A DNA stretch of 64,000 nucleotides, taken from assembly GCA_002280515.1 (NCBI GenBank), contig NCEA01000021.1, positions 1 through 64,000 on the forward strand. The letters are read 5' to 3'. A program made the position numbers and the translations under genes. Of the stretch, positions 9,210 through 17,854 are shown in pieces. This DNA is from Rhodobacterales bacterium 32-67-9 (GTDB taxonomy: Bacteria; Pseudomonadota; Alphaproteobacteria; Rhodobacterales; Rhodobacteraceae). The notes under the pieces were generated by a model that was not told where the DNA came from, searched no databases, and worked only from the letters and a program-made list of their open reading frames with translations. Numbering within the stretch: the first letter of the stretch is position 1; each line of letters starts with the position of its first letter.

Positions 9210-10259
9210 TCAGGCCTCCCGCTTTTCGGGGATCAAGACAGCGCGGATGGCGGCCGGATCGACATCGTCATGCTCGCCGATGACAACGAGACGCGACAGA
9301 CGAGGGCTTGCCCCCCAGGGCCGGTCATACTGGGCGCGGATGCGTTCGCCGACCGCCTGGACCAGAAGTCGCATCGGCCTGCCGGTGACCGCGACATAGC
9401 CCTTCACGCGCAGGATGCGCTGCTCCCTGGCCAGCCGGACAATGGCAGCGTTCAACGCTTCGGGGTCCGGGACTTCGGGCAGGTCGATGACCACGGTATC
9501 GAAATCGTCATGTTCATGGTCGTCGGCACCGTCGTGATGCGACGGACGCGCGGCAAGGTCGTCTTCGGCCGCTGCATTGAGGCCGAGGATGAGTTTCGGG
9601 TCGATGCGGCCCTCCTCCATAGCTAGAATCGGCAACGGGCGCGGCGCCTCGGCCTCGATCACCGCCCTTGCGGCGGCCAGACCCGTCGCCCCGGCGAGGT
9701 CGGCCTTGGAAAGCAGCACGATGTCGGCGCAGGAGATCTGGTCTTCGAAGACCTCCGACAGCGGCGTCTCGTGATCGAGCGAGTCGTCGGCCAGCCGCTG
9801 CGCCTCGACCGCATCGACATCAGGCGCGAAGCGGCCCGCCGCCACCGCCTCCGCATCGGCGAGCGCGATGACCCCGTCCACCGTGATCCGTGAACGGATC
9901 GCCGGCCAGTCGAAGGCCTTCAGGAGCGGCTTCGGCAGCGCCAGTCCCGACGTCTCGATCAGGATGTGGTCGGGCCGCTGCGGCAGGGACATCAGCGCCT
10001 CGATCGTCGGGATGAAATCGTCGGCGACAGTGCAGCAGATGCAGCCATTCGCCAGTTCGACGATATTCTCGGCCGGGCAACTCTCGTCCGCGCAGCTTTT
10101 CAGGATGTCGCCATCGACCCCGACGCTGCCGAATTCGTTGACCAGCACGGCAAGCCTCTTACCCTGCGGGTTGGCCATCAGATGGCGGATCAGGGTCGTC
10201 TTCCCCGATCCGAGAAAGCCGGTGATGACGGTGACGGGGATCTTGGCGAGGTCGGACAT
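9210..10259 (-). CDS. cobW: cobalt-associated G3E GTPase CobW
   Basis: Metallochaperone-type G3E GTPase thought to deliver cobalt for the chelatase encoded next door; cytoplasmic. It has 349 residues with the Walker A GFLGSGKTTL at 14-23, the CxCC metal motif GCICCT at 72-77, and SKADLAG as the G4-like motif. A histidine/aspartate-rich loop HHDGADDHEHDD lies between the GTPase and C-terminal CobW domains. It directly follows the DUF1636 gene with no gap and precedes cobN by seven bases, all downstream of the B12 riboswitch. Confidence 0.95.
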   Translation of the reverse strand: MSDLAKIPVTVITGFLGSGKTTLIRHLMANPQGKRLAVLVNEFGSVGVDGDILKSCADESCPAENIVELANGCICCTVADDFIPTIEALMSLPQRPDHILIETSGLALPKPLLKAFDWPAIRSRITVDGVIALADAEAVAAGRFAPDVDAVEAQRLADDSLDHETPLSEVFEDQISCADIVLLSKADLAGATGLAAARAVIEAEAPRPLPILAMEEGRIDPKLILGLNAAAEDDLAARPSHHDGADDHEHDDFDTVVIDLPEVPDPEALNAAIVRLAREQRILRVKGYVAVTGRPMRLLVQAVGERIRAQYDRPWGASPRLSRLVVIGEHDDVDPAAIRAVLIPEKREA

Positions 10260-10619
10260 TCAGCTCTCCATCGGGGGGATGCGGGCAAGAGATTGCTTGC
10301 GGAAGATCACCGGGCGCTCGCGCCACGGCACGAGGCCATCCTCGGTCTGCGCATAGGCGGCGGCACCGGCGAGAATATCGGCGACATGCTCTTCGGGATC
10401 CATGCGGCCGTAGACATAGGACCAGCGGCCGGGCCCCGTCATCGCGATGTTGCAGCCGTGATCGCAGGCAGAGAGGCATTCGACAGGTACTATCCGCACG
10501 CCATCGGGCGCACCGGCCGCCTGAAGCGCCGCCAAGAGCCGGGCACCGGGGCGCGGCGCGTCCTCCGGAACGGGCTGGCCCATCCGGCAGGTGGTGCAGA
10601 CATGCAGCGTCACGGTCAC
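10260..10619 (-). CDS. DUF1636 ferredoxin-like metal-binding protein
   Basis: 119-residue protein with cysteines in HVCTTCRMG (N-terminus) and VECLSACDHGCNIAM (middle), the pattern of DUF1636, a thioredoxin-like [2Fe-2S] family often found next to cobW/cobN. Its function is not established; a role in cobalt handling or in electron supply for cobalamin synthesis is only inferred from the neighbours. I choose the GTG at 10619 because AAGGA lies nine bases upstream; the frame stays open to 10871 but that part is the riboswitch leader. It is the first gene translated after the cobalamin riboswitch and abuts cobW. Confidence 0.82.
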   Translation of the reverse strand: MTVTLHVCTTCRMGQPVPEDAPRPGARLLAALQAAGAPDGVRIVPVECLSACDHGCNIAMTGPGRWSYVYGRMDPEEHVADILAGAAAYAQTEDGLVPWRERPVIFRKQSLARIPPMES

Positions 10620-10723
10620 CGGCAACGATCCTTGTCCAAGCGCGGAACGGGGCGGGCCTGCGGGGGCACCTGCCGATGCCCGAGCCGGTCGCGGAACCCC
10701 CCGTCCGCCGTCACGTCTTCGCG

Positions 10724-10920
10724 CTGGCAGGTCTCCCGGCTTGCGGATGTCGGGGCTTTCGCCCCGGCGGCCCGCCCGCCTTCCCGGCAGCTGCCAGTGG
10801 CTTCGGGGGACCTCTCCGGTCACGGTCGCGGGGGCGGCTGCGCTTCGGGTTCGGGCGACCGTCGGTCGCATTCCCCCTGTCGCATTCCCTCTTCGCCTGC
10901 CTATAAGACAGGAACCAGCG
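10724..10920 (-). promoter_or_regulatory. cobalamin riboswitch upstream of DUF1636-cobW-cobN
   Basis: On the minus strand the leader shows the class features in order: GGTTCC near 10911-10916, GAAGAGGGAATGCGACAG, a second GGGAATGCGAC, the conserved GCCCCCGCGACCGTGA core, GCCACTGGCAG, GGGAAGGC, and the 3' box CCGCAAGCCGGGAGACCTGCC split here as GCAAGCCGGGAG plus ACCTGCC. It ends about 105 bases before the GTG of the first gene. It should lower expression of the leftward cob operon when adenosylcobalamin is plentiful. It lies in the 352-bp gap between the divergent DUF1636 and cobO genes. Confidence 0.93.
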
Positions 10921-10971
10921 CCGCCTCACCTGAGGCATGAGGCGCCCCCTTGTCAAGCAACGGAAGGGACC

Positions 10972-11604
10972 ATGGCCGCACCGAAACCGACCGATCCGGC
11001 AGAAGACGCCGCCCGGCACGCGCAGAAGATGGCGAAGAAGAAGGCCGCGCGCGACAAGATCATGGCAACGAAGGAAGGCGAGAAGGGGCTGATCATCGTC
11101 CTGACCGGGGCGGGGAAGGGCAAGTCTTCGTCCGGATTCGGAATGATTCTGCGCTGCATCGCGCATGGGATGCCCTCGGCCGTCGTGCAGTTCATCAAGG
11201 GCGCCTGGCAGACCGGCGAGCGGACGCTGATCGAGACGCATTTCCCCGACCTCTGCCAGTTCCACGCGATGGGCGAAGGCTTCACCTGGGAGACGCAGGA
11301 CAAGACCCGCGACATCGCCGCCGCCCGCGCCGGCTGGGAAAAGGCCAGGGAGCTGATCCGCGACGAGCGCAACCGCATGGTGCTGCTCGACGAGATCAAC
11401 ATCGCGCTGCGCTACGATTATCTCGACATCGTCGAGGTGGTGGAGTTCCTCAAGACCGAGAAACCGGCGATGACCCATGTCGTGCTGACCGGGCGCAACG
11501 CCAAGGAGGAGTTGATCGAAATCGCCGACCTGGTGACCGAGATGACGCTGGTCAAGCATCCGTTCCGGTCCGGGATCAAGGGCCAGAAGGGCGTCGAGTT
11601 CTGA
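10972..11604 (+). CDS. cobO: cob(I)yrinic acid a,c-diamide adenosyltransferase
   Basis: Transfers the adenosyl group of ATP to the cobalt of corrinoids (CobA/CobO/BtuR family); 210 residues. The P-loop GAGKGKSS is at 46-53, and VVQFIKGAWQTGE and LLDEINIALRYDYL are family signatures. The start ATG at 10972 has GGAAGGG five bases upstream. An in-frame extension to 10591 crosses the riboswitch region and is not real. It is transcribed divergently from the riboswitch operon and is followed by a GC-rich hairpin at 11614-11630. Confidence 0.95.
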   Translation: MAAPKPTDPAEDAARHAQKMAKKKAARDKIMATKEGEKGLIIVLTGAGKGKSSSGFGMILRCIAHGMPSAVVQFIKGAWQTGERTLIETHFPDLCQFHAMGEGFTWETQDKTRDIAAARAGWEKARELIRDERNRMVLLDEINIALRYDYLDIVEVVEFLKTEKPAMTHVVLTGRNAKEELIEIADLVTEMTLVKHPFRSGIKGQKGVEF

Positions 11605-11613
11605 GAGCGCGGT

Positions 11614-11630
11614 CGGGGGCGCCGCCCCCG
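11614..11630 (+). terminator. GC-rich hairpin after cobO
   Basis: A perfect 7-bp stem CGGGGGC/GCCCCCG with a 3-base loop lies ten bases after the cobO stop. There is no clean T run, only GTATTTTG some ten bases on, which belongs to the dispersed repeat, so it may be a weak or Rho-assisted terminator. Confidence 0.4.
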
Positions 11631-11633
11631 GAC

Positions 11634-11664
11634 CCCCGAGGTATTTTGAGCAAGATGAACAGGA
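11634..11664 (+). repeat. dispersed palindromic repeat, copy 1
   Basis: Contains CCCGAGGTATTTTGAGCAAG followed by ATGAACAGG. It is the inverted counterpart of copy 2 at 11801-11840 (GGTATTTTgAGCAAGATGAA against GGTATTTTTcAGCAAGATGAA), so the two copies frame about 140 bp of otherwise featureless DNA between cobO and cobQ. Further copies lie at 26497, 30581 and 30629. Confidence 0.6.
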
Positions 11665-11800
11665 AAAACGGTTTCTTAACCATGCGTGACGATGCTCGGG
11701 GCACGGTACAGGGAGAGGTCCCGTTGACCGTGCAAGGTGAAAGCGCCGCGCCTTCCCCGGTTGACCGGCCCAAGGCGCGGCGCCGCCTGGCCATCCCGTC

Positions 11801-11840
11801 TTTCATCTTGCTGAAAAATACCTCCGCCGGAGGCTCCCGC
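11801..11840 (-). repeat. dispersed palindromic repeat, copy 2
   Basis: TTTCATCTTGCTGAAAAATA followed by CCTCCGCCGGAGGCTCCCGC. The 12-bp palindrome CCTCCGCCGGAGG joined to an AT-rich arm is shared with the copies at 26497-26532, 30581-30616 and 30629-30664. It lies 33 bases before the GTG of cobQ. Confidence 0.65.
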
Positions 11841-11872
11841 ATTCACCGCCCATACGCCGTTGGAGGCTGTGC

Positions 11873-13315
11873 GTGACAGCGTTGATGATCCAGGGCTGCG
11901 GTTCTAACGTCGGCAAGTCGCTGCTCGTCGCCGGGCTTTGCCGGGCGGCGCGGCGACGGGGGTTGTCGGTGGCGCCGTTCAAGCCGCAGAACATGTCGAA
12001 CAATGCCGCCGTGACGGTCGACGGCGGCGAAATCGGGCGGGCACAGGCCTTGCAGGCGCTCGCTTGCGGGCTCGAGCCGCATACCGACATGAACCCCATC
12101 CTCCTGAAGCCAGAGACCGACACCGGCGCACAGGTCGTGGTGCAGGGCAAACGGCACTCGACAGTCCGGGCAAGAGACTATTCTGCCCTGAAACCACAAC
12201 TTCTCGCCCCGGTTCTGGAGAGCTTCAATCGTCTCAGGTCGGCGCATGACCTCGTCATAGTCGAGGGCGCGGGCAGTCCGGCTGAGGTCAACCTGCGCAA
12301 GGGCGACATCGCCAACATGGGGTTTGCCCGCGCCGCCGGCGTGCCGGTGGTGCTTGTCGGGGATATCGACCGGGGCGGAGTGATTGCCCAGATCGTCGGG
12401 ACACAAGCGGTTCTCGACCCTGAGGACGCCGGCATGGTCGCGGGGTTCATCGTCAACAAGTTTCGCGGCGATCCTTCGCTTTTCGACGAAGGTTACGAAC
12501 TGATCGCGGCGCACACTGGCTGGCGTGGGTTCGGGGTCGTCCCGTATTTCGGGGAGGCATCGAAACTCCCGGCCGAGGACGCACTCGACCTTGGCGGGGC
12601 ATCCGGCGGCGGTCCATTGAAGATCGCCTGCCTCGCGCTGTCGCGCATCGCCAATTTCGACGATCTCGATCCGCTGAAACTGGAGCCCTCGGTCAGCCTG
12701 ACCATGGTCCGCGCCGGTGAGGCGATCCCCGGCGATACGACGCTGGTCATCCTTCCCGGCTCGAAATCCACTCGCGGCGATCTTGCCTATCTGCGCGAGC
12801 AGGACTGGGACGTCGATATTGCCGCGCATGTCCGGCGCGGCGGGCATGTCCTCGGGATCTGCGGCGGGTACCAGATGCTTGGCGCGCGCATCGCCGACCC
12901 GGATGGCCTTGAGGGCGCACCGGGCGAGACGGCGGGTCTCGGCCTTCTCGACGTGGCGACCGTGATGAGCGCCGACAAGCGGCTGACCCGGACGGAGGCG
13001 ACACATGTCGCGACCGGCGCCGCGATGCAGGGCTACGAGATCCATATCGGCCGCACCGACGGCCCGGACCGGGTGCGCCCGTTTGCGCGGGTCGCGGGCC
13101 AGCCGGAAGGCGCGGTGTCGCGCGACGGCCGGATCATGGGCAGCTACCTGCACGGGATGTTTGCGGGCGATGTATTCCGCGCCGCGTTCCTCGACCGCCT
13201 CGGCGCGCCCTCGGCCACCGCCTACGGCACCACCGTGGACGACACGCTCGACGCCCTCGCCGATCATCTCGAGGCGCATCTCGACGTCAGCGGGCTTCTG
13301 GCTCTTGCGCGGTGA
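11873..13315 (+). CDS. cobQ: cobyric acid synthase (glutamine-hydrolysing)
   Basis: Amidates four side chains of adenosylcobyrinic acid a,c-diamide to give adenosylcobyric acid; 480 residues. The N-terminal dethiobiotin-synthetase-like domain carries GCGSNVGKS at residues 8-16. The C-terminal class I glutamine amidotransferase has its nucleophile Cys330 in [11 protein letters not shown] and a C-terminal histidine in SYLHGMF near residue 425. The start is GTG with GGAGG seven bases upstream. It converges on bluB with a 47-bp gap. Confidence 0.95.
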   Translation: MTALMIQGCGSNVGKSLLVAGLCRAARRRGLSVAPFKPQNMSNNAAVTVDGGEIGRAQALQALACGLEPHTDMNPILLKPETDTGAQVVVQGKRHSTVRARDYSALKPQLLAPVLESFNRLRSAHDLVIVEGAGSPAEVNLRKGDIANMGFARAAGVPVVLVGDIDRGGVIAQIVGTQAVLDPEDAGMVAGFIVNKFRGDPSLFDEGYELIAAHTGWRGFGVVPYFGEASKLPAEDALDLGGASGGGPLKIACLALSRIANFDDLDPLKLEPSVSLTMVRAGEAIPGDTTLVILPGSKSTRGDLAYLREQDWDVDIAAHVRRGGHVLGICGGYQMLGARIADPDGLEGAPGETAGLGLLDVATVMSADKRLTRTEATHVATGAAMQGYEIHIGRTDGPDRVRPFARVAGQPEGAVSRDGRIMGSYLHGMFAGDVFRAAFLDRLGAPSATAYGTTVDDTLDALADHLEAHLDVSGLLALAR

Positions 13316-13362
13316 GTCCCCGGCATATTTGAAACACGGTGTGCGACGGGCGGTGGTGCCCG

Positions 13363-13986
13363 CTATCTCTCCTGCCATTCGGTCGGCTGATCTTCCTGCC
13401 AGCCGACCCGGTGCAGAAGCGGCGTGTCGTCGGTGAATTCGGGCCAGCCAAGGCACAGGTAGGCGCTGAACTCCCATGCTTCGGGCGCGTCGAACAAGCG
13501 CTCGATCCTTGCCGGGTCGAGAATCGACACCATGCCGAGCCCGAGGTTCTCGGCCCGCGCCGCAAGCCAAAGCGCGAGAATCGCCATCGCTGTCGATTGC
13601 CGCAATGTCGCTGGCATGGTCTGGCGGCCGAGGCCGCGCCCCTCGGTCGGATCGGTCACGGTGAAGATGGCGAGGTGCACCGGCGCCGCGTCCAGCCCGG
13701 CGAGTTTCAATCGCCGGTATTCGGCCGCCGTCGCGTCGTCATACTGGTCCGCCGCGCGCTGGTTGCAGCGCTCAAACTCATCGCGGACCGCCAAGCGCAG
13801 GCTGGCGTCGCGCACCCGGATCACCCGCCAGGGCCGGGCGTTGCCGACCGAGGGGGCGAAATCCATGGACCGGCGGAGCCGCTCCAGCACATCTTCCGGC
13901 ACCGGATCGGTGCGGAAGTGTCGGACGTCGCGACGCCAGCGCAGGATCTGTTGCAGCACCTCCGCGCTTTCGGGACCGAATTCCAT
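13363..13986 (-). CDS. bluB: 5,6-dimethylbenzimidazole synthase
   Basis: FMN-dependent, oxygen-using enzyme of the nitroreductase fold that fragments FMNH2 to 5,6-dimethylbenzimidazole, the lower ligand of B12. It has 207 residues, with RRDVRHFRTDPVP near the N-terminus, MDFAPSVGNARPWR and the C-terminal LCLGWPEF. The start MEFGPESAEVL at 13986 overlaps the stop of the upstream decarboxylase gene (ATGA). The longer frame to 14052 lies inside that gene. Together with cobT and cobU here it completes local lower-ligand synthesis and activation. Confidence 0.93.
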   Translation of the reverse strand: MEFGPESAEVLQQILRWRRDVRHFRTDPVPEDVLERLRRSMDFAPSVGNARPWRVIRVRDASLRLAVRDEFERCNQRAADQYDDATAAEYRRLKLAGLDAAPVHLAIFTVTDPTEGRGLGRQTMPATLRQSTAMAILALWLAARAENLGLGMVSILDPARIERLFDAPEAWEFSAYLCLGWPEFTDDTPLLHRVGWQEDQPTEWQER

Positions 13987-14948
13987 CAGCTCAACGCCCG
14001 AGCGAGCTGCGTCCACTCCGTCTCGGCACCCGGCAGGCCGAGGCGCAGCCAACGATCCGAATAGGGGAAGATCCGCGACCAGATCCGGTTGCGGGCCAGC
14101 CTGTCCTGCGCCGCGACCGCATCGCCGGTGTCGTAGAGCCGAAAAAGCTCGCAGCCGCCGACGAGGGACCAGCCCGCGCGCCGGGTCAGATCGTCAATCC
14201 GGACGGTTTCCGCCCGAAGGCGGGCGATGGTCGCATCGGCCCAGGCACGATCCGACAGTGCCACCCGGCCGACCTTGATCGCAGCCCCGGATACCGGCCA
14301 GGGCCCGGCCATCTCTGCAAGCGCGGCGATCTCGGCCTCGGCGCCCAGAACGAACCCGAGACGCAGCCCGGCAAGGCCGTAGAACTTGCCGAAGGAGCGG
14401 AGCACGAAAAGCCCCGGCCGCCGGGCCACTCCGGTCAGCGACTGGCCCGGCGCCGCATCGGCGAAGCTTTCGTCGATGACAAGGCGGCCGACCTGTCCGG
14501 CAAGCTCCAGCAGTGCCTCCCGCCCGTGCCGCCGCCCGTCGGGATTGTTCGGATTGACCACCACGGCGAGATCGGCGCCCACGAGGGCGGCAGGGTCGGA
14601 TACCTCCGTCACCTGCCATCCGGCCGCGACAAGCGATCCTGCGTGTTCATTGTAGGTCGGCCCCAGCACCCGCGCCTGTCCCGGTGGCCCGAGGCGCGGG
14701 ATCATCTGGATTGCCGCCTGCGCCCCCGCGACCGGCAGGATCGCGGCCGGTGTCGCGTAGGCCGCGCGCGCCGCCGCGACGAGCGCAGCGGTTGCCGCCC
14801 GCGTCGGCAGTGCGGTCCAGGCTTCGGGCGGCAGCGGCGGCACCGGGTAGGGCACCCGGTTGATTCCGGTCGAGAGATCCACCCAATCTCGGGTACGGCC
14901 GCCATGACGCGCCATCGCGCCGTCGATATTGCCGCCGTGATCGCGCAT
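13986..14948 (-). CDS. cobC: L-threonine-O-3-phosphate decarboxylase (PLP)
   Basis: Aminotransferase-fold PLP enzyme that decarboxylates threonine phosphate to (R)-1-aminopropan-2-yl phosphate, the linker of the nucleotide loop (called CobC in Pseudomonas naming, CobD in Salmonella). It has 320 residues, with the PLP lysine in SFGKFYGLAGLRLGF and VVVNPNNPDGR as the substrate loop. Its stop overlaps bluB, and cbiB lies 12 bases upstream. The PduX-like kinase two genes upstream could supply the threonine phosphate. Confidence 0.92.
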   Translation of the reverse strand: MRDHGGNIDGAMARHGGRTRDWVDLSTGINRVPYPVPPLPPEAWTALPTRAATAALVAAARAAYATPAAILPVAGAQAAIQMIPRLGPPGQARVLGPTYNEHAGSLVAAGWQVTEVSDPAALVGADLAVVVNPNNPDGRRHGREALLELAGQVGRLVIDESFADAAPGQSLTGVARRPGLFVLRSFGKFYGLAGLRLGFVLGAEAEIAALAEMAGPWPVSGAAIKVGRVALSDRAWADATIARLRAETVRIDDLTRRAGWSLVGGCELFRLYDTGDAVAAQDRLARNRIWSRIFPYSDRWLRLGLPGAETEWTQLARALS

Positions 14949-14960
14949 TCACTCTCTCCG

Positions 14961-15902
14961 TCAGATCAGCGCGCATACCGCGACGACCAGCGCCAGAGCA
15001 AGCATCACGAACTGGAAGAGCCTGAGCGCCCGTCCAATATCCTCGGGAACCGGATCGGCGGCGTGTGGATTGACCCAGGGCTCCTTCTCCTCACGCGCGC
15101 CGTAGCTGCGCGGGCCGGAAAGACGGATGTCGAGTGCGCCGGCAAGTGCGGCTTCCGGCCAGCCGGCATTCGGCGAACGGTGCTGGCGCGCATCGCGCCA
15201 CATCGTCGCCATCGCCGCACGCGGCCGGGTCGAGACGATGGCGAAGAAGAGGCCGGTCAGCCGCGCCGGGATCAGGTTTACCACATCGTCGATCCGCGCA
15301 GAGGCCCAGCCGAAGGCCGCATAACGCTCGTTCCTGTGACCGATCATCGAATCGAGCGTATTGATCGCCTTGTAGGCGGCAATGCCGGGCAGCCCGAAAA
15401 TCGCACCCCAGAAGACCGGCGCCACGATCCCGTCCGAGGTGTTTTCCGCAAGGCTCTCGATCGCCGCACGCGCCACACCCTCCCGGTCAAGCTGGTTCGG
15501 ATCCCGCCCGACGATCATCGCCACTTTGCGCCGCGCCGCGCCAAGATCGCCCGCGACCAGAGGTTTCGCAACGGCCTCCACGTGTTCACGCAGGGACCGC
15601 ATCGCGATCAGCGGCCAGGCCAGGATACCGCCGAGGATCGCCCCGCGCCAGCCGCCGGGCAACTGGGCCTCCGCCAGCCAGGCGAAGGTGGTGACGATCC
15701 CGATCACGACGAAGGCGGTTATCACGCCGGCAATGCGGCGCGCCCGCTCGTCCCCCCCATCGAGGTTGATCCAGCGGTCGAACGCTCCGATCAGGGCACC
15801 GATCCAGGTCACGGGATGGCCGATCAGGGCGTAGAGCCGCGGCGGCCAGCCGATCAGCGCGTCCATCCCGAGCGCTACAATCATGATTGCGGCGCCTGTC
15901 AT
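14961..15902 (-). CDS. cbiB: adenosylcobinamide-phosphate synthase (CbiB/CobD)
   Basis: Integral membrane protein that attaches aminopropanol or its phosphate to adenosylcobyric acid. It has 313 residues, with conserved HPVTWIGALI near the N-terminus, ENTSDGIVAPVFWGAIFGLPG in the middle, and several hydrophobic segments including a C-terminal helix. I choose ATG 15902, which overlaps the stop of the kinase gene, over the GTG at 15908. It is placed between the decarboxylase and the kinase, as expected for assembly of the aminopropanol arm. Confidence 0.93.
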   Translation of the reverse strand: MTGAAIMIVALGMDALIGWPPRLYALIGHPVTWIGALIGAFDRWINLDGGDERARRIAGVITAFVVIGIVTTFAWLAEAQLPGGWRGAILGGILAWPLIAMRSLREHVEAVAKPLVAGDLGAARRKVAMIVGRDPNQLDREGVARAAIESLAENTSDGIVAPVFWGAIFGLPGIAAYKAINTLDSMIGHRNERYAAFGWASARIDDVVNLIPARLTGLFFAIVSTRPRAAMATMWRDARQHRSPNAGWPEAALAGALDIRLSGPRSYGAREEKEPWVNPHAADPVPEDIGRALRLFQFVMLALALVVAVCALI

Positions 15903-16720
15903 TCGCACCCCCCTACCCGAAATCGCACAACACCGCGAATCCCGGACTCGCGCAGAACCGGCGCGGCAGTTTCGGGGATTCGACCAGGCAGGAATAGCAG
16001 TCCGCGTGCCGATCCGGTATGGCCAATTACCATTCCGGCCGCCCCAAGCTGCCGTGCCAATAGGGCTATGGGGTCGCTTTCCGGCCCTCTCAGCGCCATT
16101 GTCCGCGTGGCCGAAACAGTGGCGAGTTCGGCCAGGGCCGCCGTCCGGCCAGCCGATGCCGCCTGCTCCCAGGGGCCGATGAGGTCGGCAATATCGGGAA
16201 AAGCCATGTCCCGCGCCTCGGTCCGGCGCGGCGGACCATAGAACCCGCCGATGACGTCGAAACTGGGCAAAGGCGGCATTCGGCTGATCACCCGCCCCTC
16301 GCGCGATGCCCAGAGAAGACGCTCGGCTGCCGGGAACATCAGCGGATCGCTGGCGCCCTCACTGCCGATCGCGGCACGCGCAAGGGCTTCGGGCGCCATC
16401 GACGCGCCGGCAAGCCGTGCCAGCGCAACAAGTGCGGCGGTCGACGCCCCGGCCCCGCCGCCCGCAGGCATCGCCGCCCGCATCGTCACCTGCCCGGACA
16501 GCGATAGGCCGAGAGTGCCGAGAAATCGCCGCGCCCGTTCCGGCGTCAGCAACCTCTGCCCGGCGCCGTGGATCGAAAGCCCCGGCCCCGGTCGGAGACG
16601 CGCCTCAAGCTCCAGCACCGGGCAGGGCAGCGATATCAGCGCTACTGGGCCGTCCGGCCCTATCCGGCCTTGCATAAGCTCGCCGAAGTGCCCCGCGACG
16701 CGGACGACCTGCCCGGTCAT
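15899..16720 (-). CDS. GHMP kinase, probable L-threonine kinase (PduX-like)
   Basis: 273-residue GHMP-superfamily kinase with the glycine-rich ATP loop PAGGGAGASTAA near residue 88 and GHTGSARGLLF near the C-terminus. PduX phosphorylates L-threonine to feed the threonine-phosphate decarboxylase; here the gene sits between cbiB and an alpha-ribazole phosphatase in the same unit as that decarboxylase, which supports this role. The start MTGQVVRVAGHFGE at 16720 overlaps the upstream stop (ATGA). The longer frame to 16990 is inside the phosphatase gene. Substrate is inferred from context, not from diagnostic residues. Confidence 0.8.
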   Translation of the reverse strand: MTGQVVRVAGHFGELMQGRIGPDGPVALISLPCPVLELEARLRPGPGLSIHGAGQRLLTPERARRFLGTLGLSLSGQVTMRAAMPAGGGAGASTAALVALARLAGASMAPEALARAAIGSEGASDPLMFPAAERLLWASREGRVISRMPPLPSFDVIGGFYGPPRRTEARDMAFPDIADLIGPWEQAASAGRTAALAELATVSATRTMALRGPESDPIALLARQLGAAGMVIGHTGSARGLLFLPGRIPETAAPVLRESGIRGVVRFRVGGCE

Positions 16721-17295
16721 GCCGGGGTCCAGTTGACCGAGCCGATCGCCCAGCCGCTGCCCGGCAGGGCGCTGATCCGGGTCAGCGACAGCGGCGCCAC
16801 GTCGAACGCCAGGGCCTGCGGCACCGATCCAAGCGCCAGCGCAAGGCCGGCGCGGACGGTTCCGGCATGGGCGACAATAGCGATACGCCCGCCCGTCGCC
16901 GCCCGGATCAGCGCCGGTGCCACCCGCGCGCAGAGATCGGCGAAGCTCTCTCCCCCCGGGGGCCGGTGCTGCGCCAGCGCTTCCGAACAAAGCGGGCCGA
17001 GATTGGGAAGCGCGTCATAGGCCTGCCCTTCCCAGGCGCCGAAATCCTGTTCCCACAGCGCCGGGTCCAACGAAGGTTCCGCCTCGCCCGGCCAGAGCGC
17101 GGCCGCCGTCTGGCGACACCGCAGGGCCGGACTCGTCACGATCCGGTCGGGCCTCCCGACGGCGGCAAGAAGGACGGCGATCCGCGCGAGATCGGTGCAA
17201 TCGGCGGCAACGTCGGTCCGGCCGCACAGCCGACCGCCGGTCAGCGCGGGCGCGTGACGGATCAGGATCAACTCTGTCGCGGCGACGACACCCAC
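16717..17295 (-). CDS. histidine phosphatase, probable alpha-ribazole phosphatase
   Basis: 192-residue phosphoglycerate-mutase-like phosphatase. The catalytic RHAP motif has His14, and a second histidine lies in IVAHAG near residue 143. Given its neighbours it most likely dephosphorylates alpha-ribazole-5'-phosphate or cobalamin phosphate late in the pathway. The start is GTG at 17295 with GGGAG nine bases upstream; an ATG eight bases earlier is out of frame. It is divergent from cobU with a 51-bp gap. Confidence 0.85.
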   Translation of the reverse strand: MGVVAATELILIRHAPALTGGRLCGRTDVAADCTDLARIAVLLAAVGRPDRIVTSPALRCRQTAAALWPGEAEPSLDPALWEQDFGAWEGQAYDALPNLGPLCSEALAQHRPPGGESFADLCARVAPALIRAATGGRIAIVAHAGTVRAGLALALGSVPQALAFDVAPLSLTRISALPGSGWAIGSVNWTPA

Positions 17296-17346
17296 GGTCG
17301 CATTCTCCCTTCCACGTTCGGGCCGTTTCTGCTTTGAGAGCGGACC

Positions 17347-17853
17347 ATGGGCAAGACGATACTTATCACCGGCGGGGCGCGGTCAGGCAAAAGCGGCATC
17401 GCAGAGACGATGGCGCTGTCCTTTGGCAGGCCCGCCGTTTACATCGCCACGGCCGAGGCGCACGATGCCGAGATGGCAGCGCGCATCGCCGAGCACCAGT
17501 CGCGGCGCGGGGCGGAATGGGTGACCCATACCGAATCGCGCGACCTTGTCGGAGCGCTGGCCGCAACCGACGGGCAAGGGCCAAGGCTGGTCGATTGCCT
17601 CACGCTCTGGCTGACGAACATCATGCTGGCCGGAAGCGACTGGCGCACCGCCGGCAAGGCTCTGACCGCGGCACTTCCCCTGCAGCGCGACCCGGTCGTC
17701 ATCGTCACCAACGAAGTCGGGTCGGGCATCGTCCCCGACAATGCCCTCGCCCGCGAATTCCGCGACGCGGCTGGGCTTCTCAACCAATGGGTCGCGACGG
17801 TGGCGGACGAAGTCCACCTTGCCGTCGCCGGCCTTCCCTTGAAAGTGAAATGA
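17347..17853 (+). CDS. cobU: adenosylcobinamide kinase / GMP-transferase
   Basis: Bifunctional enzyme (CobU/CobP) that phosphorylates adenosylcobinamide and then attaches GMP. It has 168 residues, with P-loop GGARSGKS at 9-16, AEAHDAEMAARIAEHQSRRG carrying the guanylylated histidine, and TNEVGSGIVP. The start is ATG at 17347 and the next gene, cobT, begins two bases after the stop, so cobU-cobT-cobS form one rightward unit. Confidence 0.94.
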   Translation: MGKTILITGGARSGKSGIAETMALSFGRPAVYIATAEAHDAEMAARIAEHQSRRGAEWVTHTESRDLVGALAATDGQGPRLVDCLTLWLTNIMLAGSDWRTAGKALTAALPLQRDPVVIVTNEVGSGIVPDNALAREFRDAAGLLNQWVATVADEVHLAVAGLPLKVK

Positions 17854-17854
17854 C

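Noticed and set aside
13316-13340. A sixth copy of the palindromic repeat near CCGGCATATTTGAAACAC
   Set aside because: Only the ATATTTGAAAC arm resembles the family; the CCTCCGCCGGAGG core is missing.
14526-16241. 571-residue plus-strand open frame opposite cobC, cbiB and the kinase
   Set aside because: Three overlapping minus-strand genes of known families explain the region, and the frame has no domain.
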